Assembly: GCF_005930495.1 (NCBI RefSeq)
Contig: NZ_SJEX01000028.1
Span: forward strand, 1-51,496
Direction of reading: 5' to 3'
Source: Modestobacter excelsi
GTDB lineage: Bacteria; Actinomycetota; Actinomycetes; Mycobacteriales; Geodermatophilaceae
Length of the DNA: 51,496 nt
Each line of letters begins with the position of its first letter. The stretch's first letter is position 1. A program made the position numbers and the translations under genes. Positions 24,547 to 34,198 of this stretch are shown here, piece after piece. The notes under the pieces were generated by a model, which was not told where the DNA came from, did not search any database, and was given only the letters and a program-made list of their open reading frames with translations.

Positions 24547-25631
24547 TCGAACACCACGACCGAGCGCAGGACCTCGCCGTCGTGCATCTTCTGGAAGGCC
24601 TGCTCGACGGCGTCCAGGGAGATCGTCTCGGAGACGAACGCGTCGAGGTCGAAGCGGCCCTGCAGGTACAGGTCGATGAGCATCGGGAAGTCGCGGCTTG
24701 GCAGGCAGTCGCCGTACCAGGAGGACTTCAGCGCACCGCCCCGGCCGAACACCTCGATCATCGGCAGGGTGATCTCCATGGTCGGGTTCGGGACGCCGAC
24801 CAGGACCACGGTGCCGGCGAGGTCCCGGGAGTAGAAGGCCTGCTCGTACACGGCGGGGTGGCCGACCGCGTCGATGGCGACGTCGACGCCGAACCCGCCG
24901 GTCAGCTCCTTGATCGCGGCGACGGCGTCGGTCTCCTTCGAGTTGACCGTGTGGGTGGCGCCCATGCCCGTGGCCCACTCGAGCTTCCGGTCGTCGATGT
25001 CGACGGCGATGATCGTCGTGGCGCCGGCCAGCTTCGACCCGGCGATCGCCGCATCCCCGACACCGCCGCAGCCGAAGACGGCGACGGAGTTGCCGCGGGT
25101 GACCCCGCCGGTGTTGATCGCCGCGCCGACACCGGCCATCACGCCGCAGCCCAGCAGCCCGGCGGCGGTCGGCGGGGCGGCCGGGTCGACCTTGGTGCAC
25201 TGCCCGGAGTGGACCAGCGTCTTCTCCACGAACGCGCCGATGCCCAACGCCGCGGACAGCTCGGTGCCGTCGGCCAGCGTCATCTTCTGCGCGGCGTTGG
25301 AGGTGTTGAAGCAGTACCAGGGCTTGCCGGCGGCGCAGGCGCGGCACTCACCGCACACCGCCCGCCAGTTCAGGATCACGTAGTCGCCGACCGCCACGTT
25401 GGTGACGCCCTCACCGACCGCGGAGACCACGCCGGCCGCCTCGTGGCCGAGCAGGAACGGGAACTCGTCGTTGATCCCGCCCTCGCGGTAGTGCAGGTCG
25501 GTGTGGCAGACCCCGCAGGCCTGCACGTCCACGACCGCCTCCCCCGGACCCGGGTCGGGGACGAGGACCGTCTCGATCGTGACCGGAGCACCCTTGCTGA
25601 GGGCGACGACGCCCTTGACCTCGTACGGCAT
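24543..25631 (-). CDS. mscR: S-(hydroxymethyl)mycothiol dehydrogenase
   Basis: A zinc alcohol dehydrogenase of 362 residues that oxidises the formaldehyde-mycothiol adduct. The catalytic zinc site reads [13 protein letters not shown] and LLGHEAAG. The structural-zinc cysteines lie in [16 protein letters not shown]. The NAD-binding fold is [14 protein letters not shown]. The sequence is close to mycothiol-dependent formaldehyde dehydrogenase, and the MBL partner downstream agrees. The ATG at 25631 has TAGGGT 6 nt upstream. Confidence 0.93.
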   Translation of the reverse strand: MPYEVKGVVALSKGAPVTIETVLVPDPGPGEAVVDVQACGVCHTDLHYREGGINDEFPFLLGHEAAGVVSAVGEGVTNVAVGDYVILNWRAVCGECRACAAGKPWYCFNTSNAAQKMTLADGTELSAALGIGAFVEKTLVHSGQCTKVDPAAPPTAAGLLGCGVMAGVGAAINTGGVTRGNSVAVFGCGGVGDAAIAGSKLAGATTIIAVDIDDRKLEWATGMGATHTVNSKETDAVAAIKELTGGFGVDVAIDAVGHPAVYEQAFYSRDLAGTVVLVGVPNPTMEITLPMIEVFGRGGALKSSWYGDCLPSRDFPMLIDLYLQGRFDLDAFVSETISLDAVEQAFQKMHDGEVLRSVVVFE

Positions 25632-25637
25632 GCCCCC

Positions 25638-25643
25638 ACCCTA
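25638..25643 (-). promoter_or_regulatory. -10 box of mscR
   Basis: TAGGGT on the minus strand, 6 nt before the mscR ATG. Confidence 0.6.
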
Positions 25644-25868
25644 GGGACGGGCACCGGCGGGCGCGCACCCTGGCAGCCGGCCGCTCGGAACCGGTGCCGT
25701 GCAACGAATCGGTCTCGGAACCCCCCGGATGAGGGGTTCTCGGACGGCGGCACGCCACGCGGCGACGTACGGTCCCTCCGGCCGCGCCTGGGACACAGCG
25801 GATCCCCAGGTGGTGGCCAGGTCGCGTCCGCCCGGTCGCACCGCCCACGTTCCTCGGAGGTCCGTTCC

Positions 25869-27281
25869 GTGGCAGTACCCAGCTTCCTGGCCCGGGAGCG
25901 CATCATCGCGCGCCCTGGCTTCAACCGGTGGCTCATCCCACCGGCGGCGCTCGCCGTCCACCTGTGCATCGGCCAGGCCTACGCGACCAGCGTCTACAAG
26001 ACCGCGCTGGTCGCCGACTTCGACTCCAGCCTCACCGCGATCGGCATCGTCTTCTCCATCGCGATCGTGATGCTCGGCCTCTCCGCCGCCCTCTTCGGCA
26101 CCTGGGTGGACCGCAACGGCCCGCGCGCAGCGATGTTCGTCTCGGCCTGCTTCTGGTCGGTCGGCTTCCTGGTGGGCGCCGCCGGCATCGCCACCGACCA
26201 GCTGTGGCTGCTCTACCTGGGCTACGGCGTCATCGGCGGCATCGGCCTGGGGATCGGCTACATCTCGCCGGTCTCCACGCTGATCAAGTGGTTCCCGGAC
26301 CGCCCGGGTCTGGCCACCGGCATGGCGATCATGGGCTTCGGCGGTGGCGCGCTGATCGCCACCCCGCTGTCCCGCCAGCTGATGGGCTGGTACGACCCGG
26401 CCTACGACGGCACCGCCGCCACGGTCGCCAGCGGTGACGCCGTCGCCAAGCTCTTCGTCACCCTCGGCCTGGTCTACCTGGCCTTCATGCTCTTCGGTGC
26501 CTTCATCGTCCGGGTCCCGGCCGAGGGCTGGCGGCCCGCCGGCTTCGACCCCTCGACGATCAAGGCGAAGGCCCTGGTCACCACCAAGAGCGTGTCGGCC
26601 GCCAACGCGATCAGGACGCCGCAGTTCTGGCTGCTGTGGGTCGTGCTGTTCTGCAACGTGACCGCCGGCATCGGCATCCTCGAGCAGGCCAGCCCGATGA
26701 TCCAGGACTTCTTCCGGGAGAGCGGCACCTCCACGGTCGCCGTCACCGCGGCCGCCGGCTTCGTCGGTCTGCTGTCGCTGTTCAACATGGGTGGCCGGTT
26801 CGCCTGGTCGACCACGTCGGACTTCATCGGCCGCAAGCCGATCTACATGGTCTACCTCGGCGTCGGCCTGGTGCTCTACGTGCTGCTGGCCACCGTCGGC
26901 AGCTCGGCCACGTGGCTGTTCGTCCTCCTCGCCGCGCTGATCATCAGCTTCTACGGCGGCGGGTTCGCCACGGCCCCGGCCTACCTGCGCGACCTGTTCG
27001 GCACCTACCAGGTCGGCGCCATCCACGGCCGGCTGCTGACCGCGTGGGCGGCCGCCGGTGTGGCCGGCCCGCTGATCGTCAACCGCGTCCTGGACGCCCG
27101 AGGCGAGCCTGGCAGCCTGGTCGCCGGTGACTACCGGCCGGCGCTGTTCATCATGGTCGGCCTGCTGGCCGTGGGCTTCGTGGCGAACCTGCTGATCAAG
27201 CCGGTCGCCGCCAGGTTCCACGAGCCCAAGGCCGACGCCATCTTCACCGACACGACCCCGGAGACGAGCGCAGCCCGATGA
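25869..27281 (+). CDS. OFA-family MFS transporter (oxalate/formate antiporter-like)
   Basis: A 470-residue, 12-helix major facilitator carrier. The N-terminal half has PPAALAVHLCIGQAYATSVY and GTWVDRNGPRAAMF (the loop 2-3 motif). The later GYISPVSTLIKWFPDRPGLATGMAIMGFGGGAL is a hallmark of the OFA family. The substrate may be a small carboxylate or monovalent anion; no assignment is possible. The GTG start has GGAGG 8 nt upstream. Its stop overlaps a 43-residue gene that is probably its partner. Confidence 0.9.
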   Translation: MAVPSFLARERIIARPGFNRWLIPPAALAVHLCIGQAYATSVYKTALVADFDSSLTAIGIVFSIAIVMLGLSAALFGTWVDRNGPRAAMFVSACFWSVGFLVGAAGIATDQLWLLYLGYGVIGGIGLGIGYISPVSTLIKWFPDRPGLATGMAIMGFGGGALIATPLSRQLMGWYDPAYDGTAATVASGDAVAKLFVTLGLVYLAFMLFGAFIVRVPAEGWRPAGFDPSTIKAKALVTTKSVSAANAIRTPQFWLLWVVLFCNVTAGIGILEQASPMIQDFFRESGTSTVAVTAAAGFVGLLSLFNMGGRFAWSTTSDFIGRKPIYMVYLGVGLVLYVLLATVGSSATWLFVLLAALIISFYGGGFATAPAYLRDLFGTYQVGAIHGRLLTAWAAAGVAGPLIVNRVLDARGEPGSLVAGDYRPALFIMVGLLAVGFVANLLIKPVAARFHEPKADAIFTDTTPETSAAR

Positions 27282-27409
27282 CCGAGCAGCAGCACACCTC
27301 GCACACGCCCGCCGGCCTGATCGCCTTCGCCTGGACCCTCGTCGGTCTGCCGCTGGCCTACGGCCTCTACCAGACGATCAGCACGGCCTCGAAGCTGTTC
27401 ACCGGCTGA
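27278..27409 (+). CDS. MFS transporter small subunit (43 residues)
   Basis: A one-helix membrane microprotein. After a His/Thr-rich start, residues about 13-34 are hydrophobic (LIAFAWTLVGLPLAYGLYQT), followed by a short amphipathic end. The ATG overlaps the carrier's TGA (ATGA). Similar miniature proteins are encoded next to OFA-type carriers in actinobacteria and are named MFS transporter small subunit; their role is untested. A strong terminator follows 14 bp after the stop. Confidence 0.75.
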   Translation: MTEQQHTSHTPAGLIAFAWTLVGLPLAYGLYQTISTASKLFTG

Positions 27410-27423
27410 TACGCAGCACGCCC

Positions 27424-27457
27424 GGCGCCCCCTCTGCTCACCGAGCAGGGGGGCGCC
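27424..27457. terminator. bidirectional hairpin terminator
   Basis: A long stem between GGCGCCCC...CTGCTC and GAGCAG...GGGGCGCC with one bulge and a short loop, between the convergent MFS small-subunit gene and the purSQL operon. Confidence 0.8.
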
Positions 27458-27464
27458 GTCGTGT

Positions 27465-27854
27465 TCAGGGTCGGCGCAGAGCCGCCAGCGGGAGCAGCGC
27501 GGAGAGGTCGGCACGGTTGCCGCTCGCGCTCACCTTGCCCTCGGCCACCGCGTGGACCCAGGTCAGCGTCCCGGTGGCCAGCCGCAGCCAGGTCGCCGCG
27601 TCGGTCTCCACCACGTTGGGCGGGGTGCCGCGGGTGTGCCGCGGCCCGGGCACGCACTGGACCGCGACGAACGGCGGGACCCGCAGCTCCACCGAGCGGC
27701 CGGGCACCTGCTGCGCCAACCACCGGGCCGAGGTCTTCACCGCCGCGCCCAGCGTGGCGCGCGGCGGCTGCTCGGCCTCCCCCGCCAGCCAGCCGGCCGT
27801 CGGGGCCAGTGCAGCCCGCAGCTCCTCGGCGGAGATCGGCTGCACCGCGGCCAC
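27465..27854 (-). CDS. sterol-carrier-family (SCP-like) protein
   Basis: A 129-residue protein resembling the bacterial SCP ortholog family that follows purL in many actinobacteria. Features are [21 protein letters not shown] helices at the start, [33 protein letters not shown], and [37 protein letters not shown], the SCP2 lipid-pocket core. The GTG start is 1 bp after the purL stop, so it belongs to the purSQL operon. The link to purine synthesis is not understood. Confidence 0.85.
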   Translation of the reverse strand: MAAVQPISAEELRAALAPTAGWLAGEAEQPPRATLGAAVKTSARWLAQQVPGRSVELRVPPFVAVQCVPGPRHTRGTPPNVVETDAATWLRLATGTLTWVHAVAEGKVSASGNRADLSALLPLAALRRP

Positions 27855-27855
27855 G

Positions 27856-30144
27856 TCAGCTGGTGGGGACGGCGCCCGCGGGGACGGTGCCGACCGCCAG
27901 CTCCGGGCTGCCGAACAGCGCCGGCAGGGTCGCCGTCCAGGCCTCCCGCAGCTCGGCCAGCGGCAGGTCCAGCAGCCCGTCGAGCACCAGGGCGTCGCCG
28001 CCCGTCGTCCCGAGCTCGGTGACCGGGACGCCGGCCGCCTGCGCCGCCGTCCGGACGGTGTCGGGCTGCGAGGTGGTGACGACGGCGCGCGCGCCGGACT
28101 CGGCGAACAGCGCCGCCGTGGGGTCGCCCTCGACCCGCAGCCGCGCCCCGACGCCGTACCGCAGGGCCGACTCGGTCAGTGCCTGGGCCAGACCGCCGTC
28201 TGCGAGGTCGTGCGCCGAGCTGACCCGGCCCTGGGCGGCCAGCCCGACCATCAGCCCGGCCAGCGCCTGCTCCGCGGCCAGGTCCAGCACCGGCGGCAGC
28301 CCACCGAGGTGGCCGTGCACCACGGCGGCCCATGCCGAGCCGCCGAACTCCGGGCGGGTCCCGCCGAGCAGCAGCACCGTCTCGCCCTCGGCCCGCCAGC
28401 CGGACGGCACCCGGCGGCTGACGTCGGCGTGCACACCCAGCACGCCGACGACCGGCGTCGGGTTGATCGCCGTCTCGCCGGTCTGGTTGTAGAGGCTCAC
28501 GTTGCCGCCGGTGACCGGCAGGCCGAGCGCCCGGCAGCCGTCGGCCAGGCCGCGGACGGCCTCGGCGAACTGCCACATGACCTCGGGCTCCTCCGGCGAG
28601 CCGAAGTTCAGGCAGTTGGTGACCGCCAGCGGCCGGGCACCGGAGACGGCGACGTTGCGGTAGGCCTCGGCCAGGTTCAGCTGGGTGCCCGTGTACGGGT
28701 CCAGCCGGGCGTAGCGGGCGTTGCCGTCCAGTGCCAGCGCGATGCCGCGGTTGCTCTGCTCGTCGATCCGCAGCACCCCGGCGTCCTCGGGCTGGGCGAG
28801 GACGGTGTTGCCCCGCACGTAGCGGTCGTACTGCTCGGTGACCCAGGTCTTGTCCGCGCCGTCCGGGCTGGAGACGACCGCGAGCCAGTCGGCCCGCAGG
28901 TCGGCCGAGGACGACGGCGGGGCGTCGGCCTGCAACGCGTCGAGGTCGGCCGGGCGGCTCATCGGCCGCTCGTAGACCGGGCCCTCCAGCGCCACGGTGC
29001 GCGGCGGGACGTCGACGATCCGCTCGCCGTGCCAGTCGATGGTGAGCCGGTCGCCGTCGGTGACCTCACCGATCACCGTGGCCAGCACGTCCCACCTGGC
29101 GCAGACGGCCAGGAACTCCTCGACCTTGCCCGGCTCGACGATCGCGCACATCCGCTCCTGCGACTCGCTCATCAGGATCTCGGCGGGGGTGAGCGTGGAG
29201 TCGCGCAGCGGGACGGCGTCCAGGTCGATCGCCATGCCCCCGGAGCCGGCCGCGGCCAGCTCGCTGGTGGCGCAGGAGATGCCCGCACCGCCGAGGTCCT
29301 GGATGCCGGTGACCAGGTCGGCGGCGAAGATCTCCAGGCAGGCCTCGATCAGCAGCTTCTCGGTGAACGGGTCGCCGACCTGCACCGCCGGGCGCTTGGC
29401 CGGGCCTCGCTGCCCGTCCGCGGAGTCGTCGAAGGTCTCGCTGGCGAGCACCGAGACCCCGCCGATGCCGTCACCGCCGGTGCGCGCCCCGAAGAGGACC
29501 ACCTTGTTGCCGGCGCCCTCGGCCTTGGCCAGCCGGACGTCGGCGTGCTTCATCACACCCACGCACAGCGCGTTGACCAGTGGGTTGCCCGCGTAGCAGT
29601 CGTCGAACAGCAGCTCGCCGCCGATGTTGGGCAGGCCCAGGCAGTTGCCGTAGCCGCCGACGCCGGCGACCACGCCGGGCAGCACCCGGGCGGTGTCGGG
29701 TGCGTCGGCCGCACCGAAGCGCAGCGAGTCCATGACGGCGACCGGCCGGGCGCCCATGGTGAGGATGTCCCGGACGATGCCGCCGACCCCGGTGGCCGCG
29801 CCCTGGTAGGGCTCGACGTAGCTGGGGTGGTTGTGCGACTCGACCTTGAACGTGACCGCCCAGCCGTCGCCGACGTCGACGACGCCGGCGTTCTCGCCCA
29901 TGCCGACCAGCAGTGCGTCGCTCTTCGGCAGGTCACCGAACCGGCGCAGGTGCACCTTGGAGGACTTGTAGGAGCAGTGCTCGCTCCACATCACCGAGTA
30001 CATCGCCAGCTCGGCGGTGGTGGGCCGGCGACCGAGGATCTCGCGGATCCGGGCGTACTCGTCGTCCTTGAGCCCGAGCTCGGCCCACGGCTGCTGGTCG
30101 TCGGGGGACTTCGCGGCGAGCTCGACCGTGTCCATGGCGCTCAC
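27856..30144 (-). CDS. purL: phosphoribosylformylglycinamidine synthase, large subunit
   Basis: The small-type PurL of 762 residues (Bacillus/actinobacterial form), which works with PurQ and PurS to convert FGAR to FGAM. Motifs: [70 protein letters not shown], and SESQERM. A second repeat-like half follows. The GTG start overlaps the purQ stop (GTGA); an ATG three codons later is the alternative. Confidence 0.97.
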   Translation of the reverse strand: MSAMDTVELAAKSPDDQQPWAELGLKDDEYARIREILGRRPTTAELAMYSVMWSEHCSYKSSKVHLRRFGDLPKSDALLVGMGENAGVVDVGDGWAVTFKVESHNHPSYVEPYQGAATGVGGIVRDILTMGARPVAVMDSLRFGAADAPDTARVLPGVVAGVGGYGNCLGLPNIGGELLFDDCYAGNPLVNALCVGVMKHADVRLAKAEGAGNKVVLFGARTGGDGIGGVSVLASETFDDSADGQRGPAKRPAVQVGDPFTEKLLIEACLEIFAADLVTGIQDLGGAGISCATSELAAAGSGGMAIDLDAVPLRDSTLTPAEILMSESQERMCAIVEPGKVEEFLAVCARWDVLATVIGEVTDGDRLTIDWHGERIVDVPPRTVALEGPVYERPMSRPADLDALQADAPPSSSADLRADWLAVVSSPDGADKTWVTEQYDRYVRGNTVLAQPEDAGVLRIDEQSNRGIALALDGNARYARLDPYTGTQLNLAEAYRNVAVSGARPLAVTNCLNFGSPEEPEVMWQFAEAVRGLADGCRALGLPVTGGNVSLYNQTGETAINPTPVVGVLGVHADVSRRVPSGWRAEGETVLLLGGTRPEFGGSAWAAVVHGHLGGLPPVLDLAAEQALAGLMVGLAAQGRVSSAHDLADGGLAQALTESALRYGVGARLRVEGDPTAALFAESGARAVVTTSQPDTVRTAAQAAGVPVTELGTTGGDALVLDGLLDLPLAELREAWTATLPALFGSPELAVGTVPAGAVPTS

Positions 30145-30812
30145 GCCGCCACCGCCGACTGCAGGACGCTGACGAAGAAGCCCAGCCCGTCCGTCGAGGG
30201 CCCGGTCAGCTCCTCGACCGCGTGCTCCGGGTGGGGCATGAGCCCGACGACCCGGCCGTCGGCGCTGGTGACGCCGGCGATGTCGCGCGAGCTGCCGTTC
30301 GGGTTGCCGCCGACGTAGCGGACGACGACCCGCCCCTCGCCCTCGAGCCGGTCGAGGTCGGCGTCGGCGGCGACGTAGCGGCCCTCACCGTTCTTCACCG
30401 GGACGACGATGGTCTGGCCCTGGGCGTACGACGACGTCCACGCGGTGTCGGCACGCTCGACGAGCAGGCCCTGGTCGCGGTTGCGGAAGTGCAGGTGGCT
30501 GTTGCGGGTGAGCGCCCCCGGCAGCAGCCCGGCCTCGCAGAGCACCTGGAAGCCGTTGCAGATGCCGAGCACCGGCAGGCCGGTGCGGGCGGCGGCGACC
30601 ACGTCCTGCACGAGCGGCGACCGGGCGGCGATGGCGCCGGCCCGCAGGTAGTCGCCGTAGGAGAAGCCGCCGGGCAGGACGACGGCGTCGACGTCCTTCA
30701 GGTCGTGCTCGCCGTGCCAGAGGGGGACGGGCTCCGCGCCGGCGAGCCGGACCGCACGCGCGGCGTCGACGTCGTCCAGGGAGCCCGGGAAGGTGATGAC
30801 ACCGATGCGCAA
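30141..30812 (-). CDS. purQ: phosphoribosylformylglycinamidine synthase, glutaminase subunit
   Basis: A class I glutamine amidotransferase of 223 residues supplying ammonia to PurL. The triad is Cys85 (GICNGFQVL), His194 and Glu196 ([10 protein letters not shown]). The N-terminus [14 protein letters not shown] and [15 protein letters not shown] are characteristic. It starts 9 bp after purS. Confidence 0.97.
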   Translation of the reverse strand: MRIGVITFPGSLDDVDAARAVRLAGAEPVPLWHGEHDLKDVDAVVLPGGFSYGDYLRAGAIAARSPLVQDVVAAARTGLPVLGICNGFQVLCEAGLLPGALTRNSHLHFRNRDQGLLVERADTAWTSSYAQGQTIVVPVKNGEGRYVAADADLDRLEGEGRVVVRYVGGNPNGSSRDIAGVTSADGRVVGLMPHPEHAVEELTGPSTDGLGFFVSVLQSAVAA

Positions 30813-30821
30813 GTCAGGTCC

Positions 30822-31061
30822 TCAGTCGGTGGGGAGGTGCAGCTCGACGTCTTCGATGACGGGGTTGGCCAGCAGGGTCTCGGCGATCTGGCGCAGCTCG
30901 GCCTCGTCGGGCTCGCCCTCGACGTCGAGGACGAAGTGCTTGCCCTGCCGGACACTGCGGACGCCGGAGTGCCCCAGCCGGCCCAGGGCGCCGAGCACCG
31001 CCTGCCCCTGGGGATCGGAGATCTCTTGCTTCAGGACGACGTCGACGACCACCACTGGCAC
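30822..31061 (-). CDS. purS: phosphoribosylformylglycinamidine synthase, PurS subunit
   Basis: A 79-residue bridging subunit between PurL and PurQ. VVVVDVVLKQEISDPQGQAVLGALGRLG and VRSVRQGKHFVLDVEG are the family core. The GTG at 31061 is preceded at 7 nt by TACCCT, which fixes the start and makes purS the leader of purS-Q-L-SCP. Confidence 0.95.
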   Translation of the reverse strand: MPVVVVDVVLKQEISDPQGQAVLGALGRLGHSGVRSVRQGKHFVLDVEGEPDEAELRQIAETLLANPVIEDVELHLPTD

Positions 31062-31068
31062 GAGGACG

Positions 31069-31074
31069 AGGGTA
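31069..31074 (-). promoter_or_regulatory. -10 box of the purSQL operon
   Basis: TACCCT on the minus strand, 7 nt before the purS GTG. Confidence 0.6.
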
Positions 31075-31140
31075 CCGGCACGGCGACCGCCTCCTCCCGC
31101 TCGACCGCCGGCGCCCGGCACACGCCCCGCCGCGCCCGGG

Positions 31141-31168
31141 TAAAGGCGGCGGTGCCGCATGCCGATGG
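31141..31168 (+). promoter_or_regulatory. FliA/SigD/WhiG-type promoter of the PilZ gene
   Basis: TAAA (31141-31144), a 16-nt spacer, then GCCGATGG (31161-31168). The known consensus for flagellar sigma factors and WhiG is TAAA, 15-16 nt, GCCGATAA, so 10 of 12 positions match. It lies 56 nt before the PilZ ATG. Confidence 0.6.
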
Positions 31169-31223
31169 AGAAGCGGCGGTGGAGTCGGCGCACCCGGCGC
31201 GGGCCCACCCGAGGAGGCAACGC

Positions 31224-31907
31224 ATGACCAGGACCGGAGTTGCCGGGACGGACTACCCGGAGGAACGCGCCATCATCGACGTGCTCGTCGCCGGTCGTGA
31301 CAGCGCCCTGCTCAGCTGGGTCGAGCGGCTCGAGGACCACGACATCGTGGTGACCGTCGGGCAGGACCGTGCCCAGCGGCGCGTTCGCGTGGACGACGGC
31401 GAGCGGGTCGAGCTCATCTGGCGGGCTCCCACAGAGCTCCGGTCGATGCCGGCTCAGCTCGTCGCCACGGAGGACGGGACCGAGAAGTGCTGGCGGGTGC
31501 GGCCGACCGGGCCGGCTGTCCGCGGGCAGCGACGCTCGGCCGTCCGCGCCCCGCTCTCCCTGGAGGTGCGCGCCTCCGCCGGGAGCACCCGGCTGACGGG
31601 CACGACCGTCGACATCAGCGAAGGCGGGTTCCGCGGGCTCCTGGGGGCCCCGGCGGGCGCCGCCGAGACCCCGACACCGGAGACGGCGGTGGCCGGGCCG
31701 CAGGTCGGCGAGCTCCTCGACGTGGTCGTCGACCTCGGCCCCGGGCAGGTGGACGCGAAGGCCGAGGTGATCCGCCGCCACGAGCGCGAGGACGACCTCC
31801 ACGAGCTGTCCGCCCGCTTCATCGGGCTGCCCGAGCGCACCCAGGACCAGATCCGGGCCCGCGTGTTCGCCGGTCTCCGCGATCTCCGCCAGCGGGGCCT
31901 GCTCTGA
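31224..31907 (+). CDS. PilZ-domain cyclic-di-GMP receptor (YcgR-like)
   Basis: A 227-residue cytosolic protein. An N-terminal YcgR-N-like beta domain covers about 15-95 (ALLSWVERLEDHDIVVTVGQD). The PilZ domain from about 100 has both binding motifs, Arg104-SAV-Arg108 (RxxxR) and Asp130-ISEGG (DxSxxG). Such proteins adjust flagellar motor speed in response to cyclic-di-GMP. GAGGAGG lies 7 nt before the ATG. A sigma-D-type promoter upstream fits a motility role. Confidence 0.88.
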   Translation: MTRTGVAGTDYPEERAIIDVLVAGRDSALLSWVERLEDHDIVVTVGQDRAQRRVRVDDGERVELIWRAPTELRSMPAQLVATEDGTEKCWRVRPTGPAVRGQRRSAVRAPLSLEVRASAGSTRLTGTTVDISEGGFRGLLGAPAGAAETPTPETAVAGPQVGELLDVVVDLGPGQVDAKAEVIRRHEREDDLHELSARFIGLPERTQDQIRARVFAGLRDLRQRGLL

Positions 31908-31940
31908 GCGGGCGCCGGTCCGGTCGGGGCCGGCGGCGGC

Positions 31941-32801
31941 TCAGCGGAACGTGGTGCCGGTGAGCTGCTCGTAGGCCTTCACGTAGCGGTCCCGGGTGGC
32001 GGCGACGACCTCATCGGGCAGCTCCGGCGGCGGGGACACCCGGTCCCAGCCGGAGATGGTCAGCCAGTCGCGGACGAACTGCTTGTCGTAGGACGGTTGC
32101 GCGGCACCCGGTGACCAGGTGGTCGCCGGCCAGAACCGCGAGGAGTCGGGGGTCAGCACCTCGTCGCCGAGCACCAGCCCACCACCGGCCCGGCCGAACT
32201 CGAACTTGGTGTCGGCCAGCACGATCCCGGCGGCCTCGGCGATCTCCGCACCGCGGCGGTACAGCGCCAGCGTCAGCGCGCGCAGCGCCTCGGCCTGCTC
32301 CGCGCCGACCGCCTCGACCACCCCGCTGAACGGGATCGCCTCGTCGTGCTCCCCGACCTCGGCCTTCGTGGACGGGGTGAACACCGGCTCGGGCAGCCGG
32401 GAGCCCTCCACCAGCCCGGCCGGGAGCGGCACGTCGACGATCGCCCCGGTGCGCTGGTACTGCTGAGTGGCGGAGCCGGACAGGTGACCGCGGGCGACGC
32501 ACTCGACCGGGAGCATCTCCAGCCGCCGCACGAGCATCGCCCGCCCCGCCACCTCGGCCGGGACGTCGTCCGCGCTGATCAGGTGGTGCGTCGCGCCGTG
32601 CTCGGCCAGCACCGGCGCCAGCTGCTCGAACCACCACACCGACAGCGCGGTGAGCACCCGGCCCTTGTCCGGGACGGGCGTGGGCAGCACGTGGTCGTAG
32701 GCGGAGATCCGGTCGCTGGCGACGAGCAGCAGCCGGTCGTTCCCGGCGTCGTAGACCTCGCGGACCTTGCCGCGGGCCACGAGGGGCAGGTCCAGCGTCA
32801 T
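31941..32801 (-). CDS. purC: phosphoribosylaminoimidazole-succinocarboxamide synthase
   Basis: SAICAR synthetase, 286 residues, the ATP-dependent ligation of aspartate to CAIR. Motifs: ARGKVREVYDAG at the N-terminus, ASDRISAYDHVLPTPVPDKG, LPVECVARGHLSGSA, LPEPVFTPSTKAEVGEHDE, and the signature IVLADTKFEFG. The ATG overlaps the purB stop (ATGA). Confidence 0.97.
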   Translation of the reverse strand: MTLDLPLVARGKVREVYDAGNDRLLLVASDRISAYDHVLPTPVPDKGRVLTALSVWWFEQLAPVLAEHGATHHLISADDVPAEVAGRAMLVRRLEMLPVECVARGHLSGSATQQYQRTGAIVDVPLPAGLVEGSRLPEPVFTPSTKAEVGEHDEAIPFSGVVEAVGAEQAEALRALTLALYRRGAEIAEAAGIVLADTKFEFGRAGGGLVLGDEVLTPDSSRFWPATTWSPGAAQPSYDKQFVRDWLTISGWDRVSPPPELPDEVVAATRDRYVKAYEQLTGTTFR

Positions 32802-34105
32802 GACAACGCGGCCAGCCGGTCGAACAGCGGGGCCAGGTTCTGGACGTAGCGCTCGGGCCGGCAGATCTCGTCCAGCCGGGCCTCGTCGAGGGTCACCCCG
32901 TCGGTGGCCGCCCGGGCCCGCAGCGTCTCGCGGAACGGCGTCCCGGTGTTCCAGGTCTCCATCGCCGCCGACTGGACCAGCGCGTAGGCCGCCTCGCGGC
33001 CCATGCCGCCCTCGACCAGCTCCAGCAGGACGGCGGAGGTGTAGATGAGCCCGCCGGTCGAGTCGAGGTTGTCGCGCATCCGCTGGACGTCGACGACCAG
33101 GTTCTCCACCAGGCCCGCGGTCAGGTCGAGCAGGTAGTCGGTGGTGGTCGCGGCGTCGGGCAGGAAGACGCGTTCGGTGGAGGAGTGCGAGATGTCCCGC
33201 TCGTGCCACAGCGGGATGCCCTCCATCACCGGCACGATCGCGGCGCGGACCACCCGGGCCAAGCCGGCGATCCGCTCGGAGCGGATCGGGTTCTTCTTGT
33301 GCGGCATCGCGCTCGAGCCCTTCTGACCCGAGCCGAAGGCCTCGGCGAGCTCCCGCACCTCGGTGCGCTGCCCGTGCCGCACCTCCAGGGCGATCGCCTC
33401 GCAGACGGTGGCGGTGATCGCCAGCGCGGAGACCCACTCGCTGATCCCGTCGCGCAGCACCACCTGGGTGGAGGCGTCGGCGGCGCGCAGCTGCAGCGCC
33501 TCGGCGACGGCGACCTCGACGGCGGGGTCGATGAGCGAGTACGTGCCCACGGCGCCGGAGATGGCGACCACCCCGACCGCCTCCCGTGCGCGGCGCAGCC
33601 GGTCGCGGGAGCGCGCCGCGGCGAACGCCAGGTCGGCCACCCGGTGGCCCCAGACGTCGGGCTCGGCGTGCACGCCGTGGGTGCGCCCCACCTTGATCGT
33701 GTCGCGGTGGGCCAGCCCGTGGTCCCGCAGCGCGGCGACCAGCCGGTCGGCCTTGGCCAGCAGGACGTCGGTGGCGTCGGTGAGCTGGACGGCGAGCGCG
33801 GTGTCCAGCAGGTCCGAGCTGGTCATCCCGTGGTGCACGTAGGCCGCGGCCGAGCGAGGCTCGGTGTTGTCGGCCCACGCGGTGAGGAAGGCGATGACGT
33901 CGTGCTGCGTCGTCTCCTCGATCTCCGCCACCCGTTCCGGGGTCGGCGGCGGGGCGTTGCGCACCGGCTCGACGACGTCGGCGGGCACCCGCCCGGCGGC
34001 CGCGTGCGCCTCCAGCACCAGCGTCTCGACGCGGCACCACAGGTCGTACTTGTGCTGGTCGCTCCAGACCCGGCCCATCTCGGGCAGGGTGTACCTGTCG
34101 ATCAT
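32798..34105 (-). CDS. purB: adenylosuccinate lyase
   Basis: A 435-residue lyase that releases fumarate from SAICAR and from adenylosuccinate. The signature is GSSAMPHKKNPIRSERI; the catalytic His region is GRTHGVHAEPDVWG and the early TTQHDVIAFL and HHGMTSSDLLDTA segments are standard. Its first residues MIDRYTLPEMGRVWSD are typical of actinobacterial PurB. It leads the purB-purC operon. Confidence 0.97.
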   Translation of the reverse strand: MIDRYTLPEMGRVWSDQHKYDLWCRVETLVLEAHAAAGRVPADVVEPVRNAPPPTPERVAEIEETTQHDVIAFLTAWADNTEPRSAAAYVHHGMTSSDLLDTALAVQLTDATDVLLAKADRLVAALRDHGLAHRDTIKVGRTHGVHAEPDVWGHRVADLAFAAARSRDRLRRAREAVGVVAISGAVGTYSLIDPAVEVAVAEALQLRAADASTQVVLRDGISEWVSALAITATVCEAIALEVRHGQRTEVRELAEAFGSGQKGSSAMPHKKNPIRSERIAGLARVVRAAIVPVMEGIPLWHERDISHSSTERVFLPDAATTTDYLLDLTAGLVENLVVDVQRMRDNLDSTGGLIYTSAVLLELVEGGMGREAAYALVQSAAMETWNTGTPFRETLRARAATDGVTLDEARLDEICRPERYVQNLAPLFDRLAALS

Positions 34106-34198
34106 GCGGGTACCGCTTCGGACCGGTCAGTTCGTCGCGCCACGGCTCCATCCTCTCGCACAGCCCCGTGCGGGCTCCCATCACCTCGGAGGACGACG

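Noticed and set aside
30822-31802. A 326-residue minus-strand frame ending with PurS
   Set aside because: The part upstream of 31061 is antisense to the PilZ gene; PurS is normally about 80 residues and has its own -10.
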